Below are positions 1 through 9,089 of a DNA stretch of 64,000 nt, piece by piece; within the stretch, counting starts at the first letter, position 1, and every line of letters starts with the position of its first letter. Origin of the DNA: Engraulis encrasicolus (Eukaryota; Chordata; Actinopteri; Clupeiformes; Engraulidae); the NCBI RefSeq assembly GCF_034702125.1, contig NC_085867.1, positions 49,472,163-49,536,162 on the forward strand, written 5' to 3'. The position numbers and the translations under genes are program-made. Under the pieces are notes generated by a model. That model searched no databases, had not been told where the DNA came from, and worked only from the letters and a program-made list of their open reading frames with translations.

Positions 1-664
1 AAATGTAAGCTGTTGAACAGTGTTGCCTACAAGGGATTTTAATGATGCAATGTGATGAACCGGGACGCCTCGTTTCCCAGAGGTAGGCCTACACTGGACG
101 GCCAGGACAGATCCTAAAACCATGTCTAGGGAAAAACAGACGTTTCACCAGAGGTCAATACGTCCACAAAGGTAAGACTGAAGACTGAAAATAAATGATC
201 AATAATATTTGTTGAAATCTCTGTTGCTACTCTGACAAATATCTATCATGAGTTGACGACTTGTTGAAGACATTCGCCTTCTTATTATGACGACATGTGG
301 CAGACAGGCAAAGTCAAAGATTCTTTTAATTCGTAATGGAACGTCTCTGGCAAAGTCATCAGGGATAAGCATTATTACATCATCATGGTGAAGGCAGGCT
401 ATAAAAGCGCGCGCGAAAGCAGAATTTATTATTATTAATGAAGACAGTAGCCTATAGAAGCATAGTGCGTATCGAGCAAGTGAAATGTGGTGCTGTTCTT
501 GCTTCGGGAAGGTATGTACTAATAGGCCATAAGGTGTGTGTATATGTATCCTATGTAGGCCTATAGGACTACAATTAAAGAAAGGAATCATTTTATTAGA
601 CTTATCAATGTCAATATGTATAATGTACTATGTTATATAGGCCTATATAACCTTACCCTAATAT
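1..664 (+). repeat. Inverted-duplication arm 1, outer block
   Basis: This block is the reverse complement, with scattered substitutions and small indels, of 52,614-53,280. It carries the TATA box and first coding exon of the plus-strand USP37-like copy. Homology is cut at the TA where a Tc1 element begins. The same arm resumes as a short block at about 25,556-25,688 and again from 33,516. The homology begins at base 1, so the arm probably extends beyond the window on the left. Confidence 0.88.
400..407 (+). promoter_or_regulatory. TATA box of USP37-like copy 1
   Basis: A canonical TATAAAAG followed by a GC-rich (gcgcgcg) stretch lies 78 bp upstream of the proposed ATG at 485. The motif and its surroundings are conserved in the second arm (52,878-52,885, minus). 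The transcription start would be near 430. Inferred from motif and position only. Confidence 0.5.
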
Positions 665-1319
665 ACAGTACCATGAGAAAATTTGGGCACCCTTTTGGAA
701 AATCATTACATCGGTTTATTTCTCGTTGAGCTTTTAAAGTAGCAACTTCCTTTTAACATATGTTAAACTGTAGGGAAAGAGAAACATTTCAGCAGTGGAA
801 GAATTTTCATAGGTGTTATAGAAAGAATTTTATGTGGATTTAAACAAAAATAGGCGTGTGCATAAATATGGGCACCCCAAAGAAGGTATACCATTAATAT
901 AAAGTAGAGCTCACCTTTGCAGCACAAACTGGTTTTAATGACTTTGGAATCCCTTCAGTCACCAAGACAGACATGATTGGTCATTAAAATGTAATTTATC
1001 ATACAAAATAGCAGATGAGGCTTGTCCTAAGTTCTGTCTTGGAGAGTGGAATATGGTGGGCTCTGAACAAACTGTAGTTTGTTGAAAAATTGTTAAAGGG
1101 GCATGGCTAAAGGATGGTAAGAATCGTAACACACTACAGAACACCTCCATAGAATTACAAGACCATAGCTGCTGATAGTGGAGACTTAGACATGGGTCCT
1201 TAAACATATACTTTTCACAAGGCAAAAGCTCATTGGATGGGTGACGAATAAAAAGGCTTTCCTGTGTATCCATCAGAAATAAGTTGTTAAACTTATGCAG
1301 AGAGCTTATCTGGACAAGC

Positions 1320-1800
1320 TAAAAGCATTTTGGGAAATCATAGTGTGGTCAGATGAGACTGAGCTAGAGTTATTTGACTTTAACAATGGGAGGTGGACAT
1401 AGAAAAAAAATGCACCCATACATTCTATGACCTCTGGTCTAAAACACACCCCACTATAGGTGCTGCGTGGATAGTATATACACTGTAAAACTCAAAGTTA
1501 AGGGCCTCACTAATTCTTTTCAAATCGTATATTTTCAAAAGAATGTTCAAGTGTCAGTCACAAAATTAGAGCTGAGCAGAGTTTGGACTTTCCAGCAGGA
1601 CAGTGTTTGCACTGCACTGATCAAAATTCAACAATGAGTTAATGCAAAACAACAAGTACAATGTCTTGAAATGGTCATACCAATCTTGAGATATCACCAT
1701 CATTGAAAAATAATGAATTTATTTGAACCAGGATGTCTAAAGAAGACAGATGAGTAACCTGACGGAATTAGAGGGATTCTGGATAGAATAATTGTCAACT
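1320..1800 (+). pseudogene. Tc1 transposase remnant
   Basis: In the plus strand, 1346-1375 reads WSDETELELF, the block around the second catalytic Asp of Tc1 DDE transposases. Near 1,585 a WTFQQD block follows, matching the Tc1 pattern before the final catalytic residue. Stops and frameshifts break the frame several times, so it is not functional. Confidence 0.75.
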
Positions 1801-1823
1801 GTTCAGTAGCACCAGGCAGTTGG

Positions 1824-2582
1824 TGTCAAGAATTGAGGTTGGAGCCCAGATGCAGCACAGACACGAGGTGGACGTTTCCGGGTTTTTAATTCAAACAAAC
1901 TCAAAACAGCTCCCAAAACAAAAAGATCACAAGGGATCAAAAACTCTTAGCACATTGATACAACAACACTAGGACAAAGGCTCAGAAAATGACTAGACTT
2001 GAGACGTTTACTTACGGCACGGAATGACAATGAATCAGCAAGGACAAAGAGAAACATGAGGTCATAAATACACTGAAAACAATTAACACACAGGGAACAA
2101 ATCAGGAGACAACGAGAACTAACAACATGAGGCACAGGTGGGAACAACAGCAAGACAAGTGAACCAAACTACAGAACCAGGTGAAATCAATGACAGGAAT
2201 GAGATGCACAGGGGGGAACAAGCAAGACAATCAAAACACAGGTGAAAACAATGGAACAGAAACTGGAGACATGAAAACACTGACAATGGCAACGAGAGAC
2301 AGACAACGGACAGGTGACTACAATCAGAGGGACAAAACAGGGCGATTAACACACAAGAACAGGGAATCGAAGACAGCTGGGAATCATTAGATAAACTGGG
2401 ATAATAGGGACAGGTGAGACAAACGATGGGCAGGGCCAGGAACTAGACAAGTAAACACAAGGTCACATTGACAGGGGAAATGACAGGGCAAAAACGTAAA
2501 CAAAAGCACATGGGGAGCAACACTGGGGGTAAACACAGGGAAACAGCGAGTCCAAAACAAAACAGAGGGCCGGATCATGACA
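1824..2582 (-). repeat. 3' LTR of the non-autonomous element
   Basis: 759-bp copy, nearly identical to 5855-6614. Visible differences are near 2,214-2,228 (gggg/agg and agac/aggc) and 2,480-2,488 (a substitution and one G). A G-rich polypurine tract at 2586-2592 lies directly before it on the minus strand. Confidence 0.88.
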
Positions 2583-2597
2583 GTACCCCCCCTTAAG
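2583..2597 (-). promoter_or_regulatory. Polypurine tract of LTR element
   Basis: On the minus strand, AAGGGGGGGTAC directly precedes the 3' LTR. This is the usual place and form of a plus-strand primer in fish Gypsy-type elements. The stop codon of the long ORF (TAA, 2593-2595) overlaps its start. Confidence 0.7.
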
Positions 2598-4737
2598 GGA
2601 CGGCTTCCAGACGTCCCACAAAGTTCTCAGGAAGCACAGAGCATTTGGGAGGGGGCAGTCTGGAGGGGAGGAACCGGCAAGGCTGGGCACAGAGCACGGG
2701 ACAAGGGACAGGTGCAGAAGCCCTGGAGGAACGGTAGGCGGAGTTGGTGTGGCCGGCGGAGTCGGACACGGGGCAGGCGGAGTCAGACACGGGGCAGGCG
2801 GAGTCAGACAAAGGTTCAGGGGCAGACATAGTAGACTGGGCAACATTAACAGGAACAAACACAGGGACCTTGAGGGGCACGGTGACCTGGACAGTGACAG
2901 GAATAGGAACAGAGATGACGACAGGGATGGGCACAGTCACAGTGACGTTGATGACAACTGGTGAGGAGAAACGGGCCGAATGGACTGGAACATGAACAGG
3001 AACAGATACAGGAGTGGGGACCTGGACACAGATGGGGACAGACACTGGGATGGCGATGGGCACGGTAACTGGAATGGTGACTGGAACAGGAATAAGGAGG
3101 GGTTGCGAAAACACCGAGTTATGGTGAGTGGAGGGGGCAGACTGGGTCACAGGGGGCGGTGCAGACTGGGCCACAGGGGGCGGTGCAGACTGGAACACAG
3201 GAGGGGCCGGTGCAGACTGGAACACAGACGAAGACCAGGAGGCAGGAGCTGGAACACATTGGGTGGCGGGACCCGGAGCAGGGCAGGCGGGACCAGGTGC
3301 AGGGAAGGCGGGGTCTGGAGCTGGTGCAGGAGCTGGGGTGGCGCCAACTGGAACGGAGAAGGTGCCTCCAGGAGCAGAGGGGGAGGTGCCGACAGGAGCA
3401 GAGTAGGAGGCGCCGACAGGAGCAGGGGAGGAGGCGCCGACAGGAACAGGAGAGGAGGCGCCGACAGGAACAGGAGAGGAGGCGCCGACAGGAACAGGAG
3501 AGGAGGCGCCGACAGGAGCTGGGGAGGAGGCGCCGACAGGAGCTGGGGAGGAGGCGCCGACAGGAGCAGGGGAGGAGGCGCCGACAGGAACAGGAGAGGA
3601 GGCGCCGACGGAAACAGAAGAGGAGGCGCCAACAGGAGCTGGAGCGGCGCCGACAGGAGCTGGAGCGGCGCCGACAGGAGCTGGATCGGCGCCGACAGGA
3701 GCTGGATCGGCGCCGACAGGAGCTGGATCGGCGCCGACAGGAGCTGGAGTGGCGCCGACAGGAACAGGAGAGGAGGCGCCGACGGAAACAGGAGAGGTGT
3801 CGACAGGAGCTCGGGAAGAGGCGCCGACAGGAGCTGGAGCGGCGCCGACAGGAGCTGGAGCTGGGGTGGCGCCGACAGGAGCTGGAGCTGGGGTGGCGCC
3901 GACAGGAACAGAAGAGGAGGCGCCGACAGGAGCTCGGGAGGAGGCGGCGCCGACAGGAGCTGGAGCTGGGGTGGCGCCGACAGGAACCGGAATTGGAGCG
4001 GCGCCGACAGGAACCGGAGCTGGAGCGGCGCCGACAGGAACTGGAGTGGCGCCGACAGGAGCCGGAGCTGGGGTGGCGCCGTCAGGAACAGGAGCTGGAT
4101 CGGCGCCGACAGGAGCTGGATCGGCGCCGACAGGAGCTGGAGTGGCGCCGACAGGAGCCGGAGCTGGGGTGGCGCCGACAGGAGCTCGGGAGGAGGCGGC
4201 GCCGACAGGAGCTGGAGCTGGGGTGGCGCCGACAGGAGTTGGAGCTGGGGTGGCGCCGACAAGAGTTGGAGCTGGGATGGCGCCGACAGGAACAGACGTG
4301 GCGCCAGCAGACGCAGGGGTGGCGCCATGGAAGGGCAGAATGTCCACAGGCGAGCAGAGGGTGGCGGCTCCACGCACGTTGAAGGTGGCGGCAACAGGCA
4401 CACCAGCGGACGGGGCTTGAAACTGCTCGGGCAGGGCTTGAGACTTCTGGGGCTGGGCTTGAGACTTCTGGGGCTGGGCTTGAGACTTCTGGGGCTGGGC
4501 TTGAGACTTCTGGGGCTGGGCTTGAGACTTCTGGGGCTGGGCTTGAGACAGCTGGGGCAGGTTTCGAGAGGGAGGCAGGAACTCAGGAACAGGTGGCCCC
4601 TCGGGACTTGGCGGGCCAACTGGAACAGGAAGGTCCGGTGACCCCTTGGGCATAGGTGGGCCATCGGAAGTGGGTGTCTCTTCAGAAGCGGCCAGGCTAT
4701 CTATTGGCATTGGGTCAGGCTTGGGGGCTTGCTTCAC
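2593..4737 (-). CDS. Pro/Ala/Val repeat protein of LTR element, C-terminal part
   Basis: A 714-codon open frame; its first codon as listed is GTG, not ATG, so it is probably the continuation of the upstream ORF after a 2-nt insertion rather than a separate gene. It contains about six 7-residue QKSQAQP repeats (DNA 21-mers at about 4,430-4,555), then tens of 8-9 residue units of type VGA-x-PAP (DNA 24-27-mers at about 3,380-4,320), then Pro/Val-rich sequence and a Cys/Ser-rich tail. There is no zinc knuckle, DTG protease or YxDD motif. The opposite-strand ORFs here are shadows of the repeat. Confidence 0.55.
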   Translation of the reverse strand: MKQAPKPDPMPIDSLAASEETPTSDGPPMPKGSPDLPVPVGPPSPEGPPVPEFLPPSRNLPQLSQAQPQKSQAQPQKSQAQPQKSQAQPQKSQAQPQKSQALPEQFQAPSAGVPVAATFNVRGAATLCSPVDILPFHGATPASAGATSVPVGAIPAPTLVGATPAPTPVGATPAPAPVGAASSRAPVGATPAPAPVGATPAPVGADPAPVGADPAPVPDGATPAPAPVGATPVPVGAAPAPVPVGAAPIPVPVGATPAPAPVGAASSRAPVGASSSVPVGATPAPAPVGATPAPAPVGAAPAPVGASSRAPVDTSPVSVGASSPVPVGATPAPVGADPAPVGADPAPVGADPAPVGAAPAPVGAAPAPVGASSSVSVGASSPVPVGASSPAPVGASSPAPVGASSPAPVGASSPVPVGASSPVPVGASSPVPVGASSPAPVGASYSAPVGTSPSAPGGTFSVPVGATPAPAPAPDPAFPAPGPACPAPGPATQCVPAPASWSSSVFQSAPAPPVFQSAPPPVAQSAPPPVTQSAPSTHHNSVFSQPLLIPVPVTIPVTVPIAIPVSVPICVQVPTPVSVPVHVPVHSARFSSPVVINVTVTVPIPVVISVPIPVTVQVTVPLKVPVFVPVNVAQSTMSAPEPLSDSACPVSDSACPVSDSAGHTNSAYRSSRASAPVPCPVLCAQPCRFLPSRLPPPKCSVLPENFVGRLEAVP
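3380..4560. repeat. Coding minisatellite inside LTR element
   Basis: Imperfect 24-27-bp units built on gcgccgacaggagctgg fill 3,380-4,320. About six 21-bp units (cttgagacttctggggctggg) fill about 4,430-4,555. Unit lengths are multiples of three, so copy-number change keeps the frame, which explains how six frames can look open. Confidence 0.85.
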
Positions 4738-5852
4738 AGCGGCGGCGGCGGCAGGCTCGGGGGCTTGCTTCTCACAGCGGCGGCGGCGGGCTCGGGGGCT
4801 TGCTTCGCACCGGCGGCGGCGGGCGCGGCGGCGGCGGCGGGCGCGGCGGCAGGCTTGGCGGCGGCAGGCTCGGCGGCGGCGGGCTCGGGGGCTTGCTTCG
4901 CACAGCCGGCGGCGGGCTCGGGGGCTTGCTTCGCACCGGCGGGCTCGGGGGCTTGCTTCGCAGCGACGGTGGCGTCCGGCTCGGGGGCTTGCTTCGCAGT
5001 AGCGGCGACAGCAGTGGGCTCCAGCTCAGGGGTCTGCGTTGCAGTGCCGAGTTCCAGCTCGAGAACTGGTACTGCGACATCCAGTTCAGAACCTGGCATG
5101 GTGACATCCGGTTCGGGGACGTCAAGCGGTGCATCTGGCTCCGGGACCTCAAGCAGTGTGATGGGCGCCAGGTCAGGCGGATCAACAGCCAAGGCCGTAC
5201 TTTCCTCCACAACCAGGAGGGCCTGCAGGGACTCCTCCAACTGATCCATTCTCTGTTTCGTAGGCATCAGTCCAAACTGGAGGAGCCATGGCCTTCTTAG
5301 CAGGACACCGCGAATGACGTTGACCGCCACCAGCTGCCTCCTTGTGTTCCCCAAGGTGTGTATGATTGGAGACATCTTATCCAGCAGGTCGTAGAAGTCT
5401 TCCAAGTGCTCGAAGCAGATTGAAATTTCTGGCTGGGGCTGGGCCGGCGGGCAGGCAGGATGGGGCTGGGCCGGCGGGCAGGCAGGACCGGGCTGGTCCG
5501 GCGGGCAGGCAGGATCGGGCTTGGGATGGACCGGCTCCGGTGGGTAAACCATCTCTGTGTGGTTCGGTGGGTCGACTGGTGAGGGGCTTCCTGACACACA
5601 AGCAGGCAGAGGTTCCTCCTGTGATGCGGGTCGGCGGCCCTTCTGGCGCCGATTGCGTCGCCTCCTCCTGGGGGGCTGCCTGTCTTTTGTGAAGCCATCC
5701 TCAGACTCTGACCAACTCCACTCCACTGGATACGGCATCTTGGGCTGGGACTTCAGAGGTTGGACAGCGACATAACCCAAACGCAGAGAGCCCGGGGTTG
5801 AGCTGGCTACCTCGGCTAGATAAGCTGCTGGGCTCCATTGTGGCTGATTCAT
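4734..5852 (-). CDS. Proline-rich protein of LTR element, N-terminal part
   Basis: A 372-codon frame starts at the ATG 3 nt downstream of the 5' LTR. The first ~200 residues are ordinary in composition (a basic R/K cluster near residue 60-70, then leucine-rich helices around 150-210). After that the sequence is acidic/proline-rich and passes into repeats of KQAPEPA. The frame ends at a TGA at 4734-4736 just after a 2-nt insertion near 4,770-4,773, compared with the next repeat copy; the following ORF continues the same repeat in another frame. I do not recognise the family. Its position equals that of gag, so a structural role is possible but unproven. Confidence 0.6.
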   Translation of the reverse strand: MNQPQWSPAAYLAEVASSTPGSLRLGYVAVQPLKSQPKMPYPVEWSWSESEDGFTKDRQPPRRRRRNRRQKGRRPASQEEPLPACVSGSPSPVDPPNHTEMVYPPEPVHPKPDPACPPDQPGPACPPAQPHPACPPAQPQPEISICFEHLEDFYDLLDKMSPIIHTLGNTRRQLVAVNVIRGVLLRRPWLLQFGLMPTKQRMDQLEESLQALLVVEESTALAVDPPDLAPITLLEVPEPDAPLDVPEPDVTMPGSELDVAVPVLELELGTATQTPELEPTAVAATAKQAPEPDATVAAKQAPEPAGAKQAPEPAAGCAKQAPEPAAAEPAAAKPAAAPAAAAAPAAAGAKQAPEPAAAAVRSKPPSLPPPPL

Positions 5853-5854
5853 TC

Positions 5855-6614
5855 TGTCAAGAATTGAGGTTGGAGCCCAGATGCAGCACAGACACGAGGT
5901 GGACGTTTCCGGGTTTTTAATTCAAACAAACTCAAAACAGCTCCCAAAACAAAAAGATCACAAGGGATCAAAAACTCTTAGCACATTGATACAACAACAC
6001 TAGGACAAAGGCTCAGAAAATGACTAGACTTGAGACGTTTACTTACGGCACGGAATGACAATGAATCAGCAAGGACAAAGAGAAACATGAGGTCATAAAT
6101 ACACTGAAAACAATTAACACACAGGGAACAAATCAGGAGACAACGAGAACTAACAACATGAGGCACAGGTGGGAACAACAGCAAGACAAGTGAACCAAAC
6201 TACAGAACCAGGTGAAATCAATGACAGGAATGAGATGCACAGGAGGGAACAAGCAAGGCAATCAAAACACAGGTGAAAACAATGGAACAGAAACTGGAGA
6301 CATGAAAACACTGACAATGGCAACGAGAGACAGACAACGGACAGGTGACTACAATCAGAGGGACAAAACAGGGCGATTAACACACAAGAACAGGGAATCG
6401 AAGACAGCTGGGAATCATTAGATAAACTGGGATAATAGGGACAGGTGAGACAAACGATGGGCAGGGCCAGGAACTAGACAAGTAAACACAAGGTCACATT
6501 GACAGGGGAAATGGCAGGGGCAAAAACGTAAACAAAAGCACATGGGGAGCAACACTGGGGGTAAACACAGGGAAACAGCGAGTCCAAAACAAAACAGAGG
6601 GCCGGATCATGACA
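5855..6614 (-). repeat. 5' LTR of the non-autonomous element
   Basis: 760-bp direct repeat of 1824-2582, beginning TGTCA and ending with TGACA at its two edges. It is upstream with respect to the minus-strand ORF, whose ATG lies only 3 nt inside the interior boundary. Confidence 0.88.
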
Positions 6615-7044
6615 TTTGGAACTTGTCTTCTTGTATAGCAAGTATCAAAAGCCCATTAGATCAGCAAAGGTGAGCTCTACTTCATATTAATGGTATACCT
6701 TCTTTGGGGTGCCCATATTTATGCACACACATATTTCTGCTTAAATCCACATAAAATTCTTCCTATAACACCTATGAAAATTCTTCCACTGCTGAATTGT
6801 TTCTCTTTCCCTACAGTTTAACACATGTTAAAGGGAAGTTGCTACTTTAAAAGCTCAACAAGAGACTAACAGATGTAACGATTTTCCAAAAGGGTACCCA
6901 AATATATATATATGTACGGTATGTATGTACAGATGGTGTAACTTCAATCTGCTCATTACCGTGCCGCGCCGCGGCAGCGTACCGTGATCATTACACCCTG
7001 TGGCCATTCGGAATGCGGGGGGCAGTATAGCACCGCTTTTGCAG

Positions 7045-7830
7045 AGCAGCGTCTGCCTGTGTCTGTGGTCTGTTTGTGCTTCCGTGCTTGCCCGTCCCCC
7101 AGTTTTAGTAGTAGTAGAAATACAGTCAGCAAATTGCATGTTTTATTTAGCATTGGGCATTTGATAGGGCATTTGATAATAACACAAGTGTGAGCCCTAA
7201 ACAAGACCACAATGTGAATTTAAACTCGACTTTTTTTCTGTCTTGCATTCACCGTCTCCCAATCCGTCCCTAACTTATTTCGGCACTATTCAAGCCAGGA
7301 ACGGGTATCCTCAGGATACAGAGTTTGCATACCTACTACAATTTGAACCGGTAAAGACAATTAAAACCGAGTCAACCAGACAGGAACACCATTGTAATTA
7401 AGTGTGTCCCGTAACGCCAGCATGAGAGAGATCGAATTTTAAATTTGGCGACGACATTGTGTTGCACGTAACATTGGGCATTTGATAATAACAGAAGTGT
7501 GCGCCCTAAACAAGACCACCATGTGAATTTAAACTCGACTTTTTTCTGTCTTTCATTCACCGTCTCCCAATCCGTCCCTAACTTATTTCGGCATTATTCA
7601 AGTCAGGAACGGGTAGGCTATCCTCAGGAGTTTGCATACCTACAATTTGAACCGGTAAAGACAATTAAAACCGACTCAATCAGACAGGAACACCATTGTA
7701 ATTAAGTGTGTCCCGTAACGCCAGCATGAGAGAGATCGAATTTTAAATTTGGCGACGACATTGTGTTGCACGTAACATTGGGCATTTGATAATAACACAC
7801 GCGTGAGCCCTAAACAAGACCGCCAGTCGA
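7045..7830. repeat. Tandem duplication, ~308-bp units
   Basis: Two head-to-tail units (about 7,171-7,480 and 7,481-7,786) share ttgataataacacaagtgtg, the block ccctaaacaagacc and the ending aattttaaatttggcgacg. A partial third copy lies at about 9,640-9,945. ORFs here are not conserved between units. Likely part of an unidentified mobile element. Confidence 0.75.
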
Positions 7831-7975
7831 CGGTGTTTTGTTTTTATTATTCTGCATTCATGGGATTGTGAACACTTATGACTGCTTCTTTGGAGGCTGG
7901 ATAACCTGTCACACCACGACGTGTCACAAAAGGCTGTGCACTGCCTTTTCTTTTTTAAAAACACAGCAGTCGTAT

Positions 7976-8902
7976 TGTCACGGGGGTGACAAACTTGGAC
8001 TAACTGTTATTCTCACTGATTGCAAATGTTTGCAGGTGCCAATGGGAAGAGGGAGAAAGGTGATTGGGTGTACGGGGTGGGTGTGGGCTTTTTGAATGCA
8101 GGTGGCAAGATGGCGAGGAGGATCCGGAGGAGGACGAGACGCACAGCTACCGCACGAGAGAAGGGTCGGAGAGACTACCGCGGCCAGGGGGCAGCCTTGG
8201 GAGGGGGGTGAGCTGCACGCCGGTATCCGGATGGGGCCAGGAGAAGATGGGGCACGCGTTCGGTCCTTTGGACGACACAAGCAACAGACGACTACGAATG
8301 GCGCGGACGGCATATTGCCTGAACGAGGTTTGCGGCCAGAGTCACGAAGAGGTTGCGTTGGAAAGCTGGTGGTGGAGGACGCTCACCACCGAAGTTAAGT
8401 GCCACGCCTGGTCACCATAGCCTTCACCTTGAAGCCTCCTCCCCGCTGTGTGCGCTGCCCCTGGCCCGCTCTGTCTGTCACTCACTCACTCTCTCACTCC
8501 CGGACCCAGCGAATGCACGATCGGAAAAGACTTTTTGAACAGCGAGGATGGCCACCCCTACACCATCATTCTACGTGTGCTGTGTTGGTTGCTGTGTTGC
8601 TCACATGTGTGTTCATTTTATTAAGTAGCCTGGTTACTCGTGCTGTGTATTTTATTCACATAATTGGTGATGGGAGTTAGCATCCCCCTGTGCGTTATTC
8701 ATACGAATTCAGAGACTGGAAGCCTGTTTACCCTTCTCCTATCTCCACCAGCTGATCCGCCTCCGCGTGCCCAGACGAGCCAGGTGGCCCCGCCCAACCT
8801 GTCGGAGGCTACGATGCGCACGGACCGAGTGAGAGGTTTGAGGTGCTGATCAGAGACATTGGACCATTAAGGACCCCGCGGACAGAGAACTGGTTACACA
8901 TC

Positions 8903-8934
<32 letters not shown>

Positions 8935-9085
8935 TGCATACAGAACTGTGTCTCCAAATAGAAAATAAATACTTGATTTAAATGACTTTGTTGTCTTGGT
9001 GTTTCCTGATGTGTACAATGCTCCTCGGGGTAGTTGGTATTAAGTGGGGGTGCCGCTGTCAAACGCGCACCCCCCACCTGTGACA
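7976..9085 (+). mobile_element. Solo LTR (1,110 bp)
   Basis: Begins TGTCACGGGGGTGAC and ends CACCTGTGACA (TG...CA). It is flanked on both sides by the exact 4-bp duplication GTAT (7972-7975, 9086-9089). An AATAAA near 8,964-8,969, about 115 bp before the right end, fits a plus-oriented LTR. No internal coding domain is seen, so this is an LTR left after recombination. ORFs inside (8,020-8,540) are not supported. Confidence 0.8.
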
Positions 9086-9089
9086 GTAT

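Larger units (their letters stand above)
1824..6614 (-). mobile_element. Young non-autonomous LTR element with Pro/Ala/Val-rich ORF
   Basis: Two direct LTRs (1824-2582 and 5855-6614, about 760 bp, TG...CA) flank a 3.27-kb interior. The LTRs differ at only about four positions, so the insertion is recent. The flanks are gttgg and tttgg, a 5-bp target duplication with one change. The coding strand is minus: a polypurine tract (seven G) abuts the 3' LTR. The interior holds one very long low-complexity frame, broken once, and no recognisable protease, reverse transcriptase, RNase H or integrase. It therefore probably depends on another element's enzymes. The LTR style suggests a Ty3/Gypsy-type parent (inference). 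Confidence 0.85.
666..6925 (+). mobile_element. Tc1/mariner element split by an LTR element
   Basis: The left end begins after a TA (664-665) with CAGTACCATGAGAAAATTTG, and about 225 bp of it is repeated inverted at 6,655-6,900. The right terminus is eroded in an AT run near 6,925. Between the ends lies degenerate transposase at about 1,320-1,800. At 1,824 the Tc1 body is interrupted by an LTR element that ends at 6,614. Tc1 elements target TA, as seen on the left. Confidence 0.8.

Noticed and set aside
122..171. Upstream ATG exon ending at a good donor (ACAAAG|gtaag), also present in arm 2 at 53,110-53,161
   Set aside because: It lies upstream of the TATA box and the two arms differ by a 2-bp indel that changes its frame; kept out of the USP model, though an alternative 5' exon is possible.
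2577..5002. Several long plus-strand ORFs (for example 2980-4641, 553 codons) opposite the LTR element's gene
   Set aside because: They are antisense readings of GC-rich repeats whose unit length is a multiple of three; the minus frame agrees with LTR orientation, polypurine tract and the position of the first ATG.
8020..8540. Overlapping ORFs in the solo LTR
   Set aside because: GC-rich LTR sequence with several frames open by chance; no gag or env motif.
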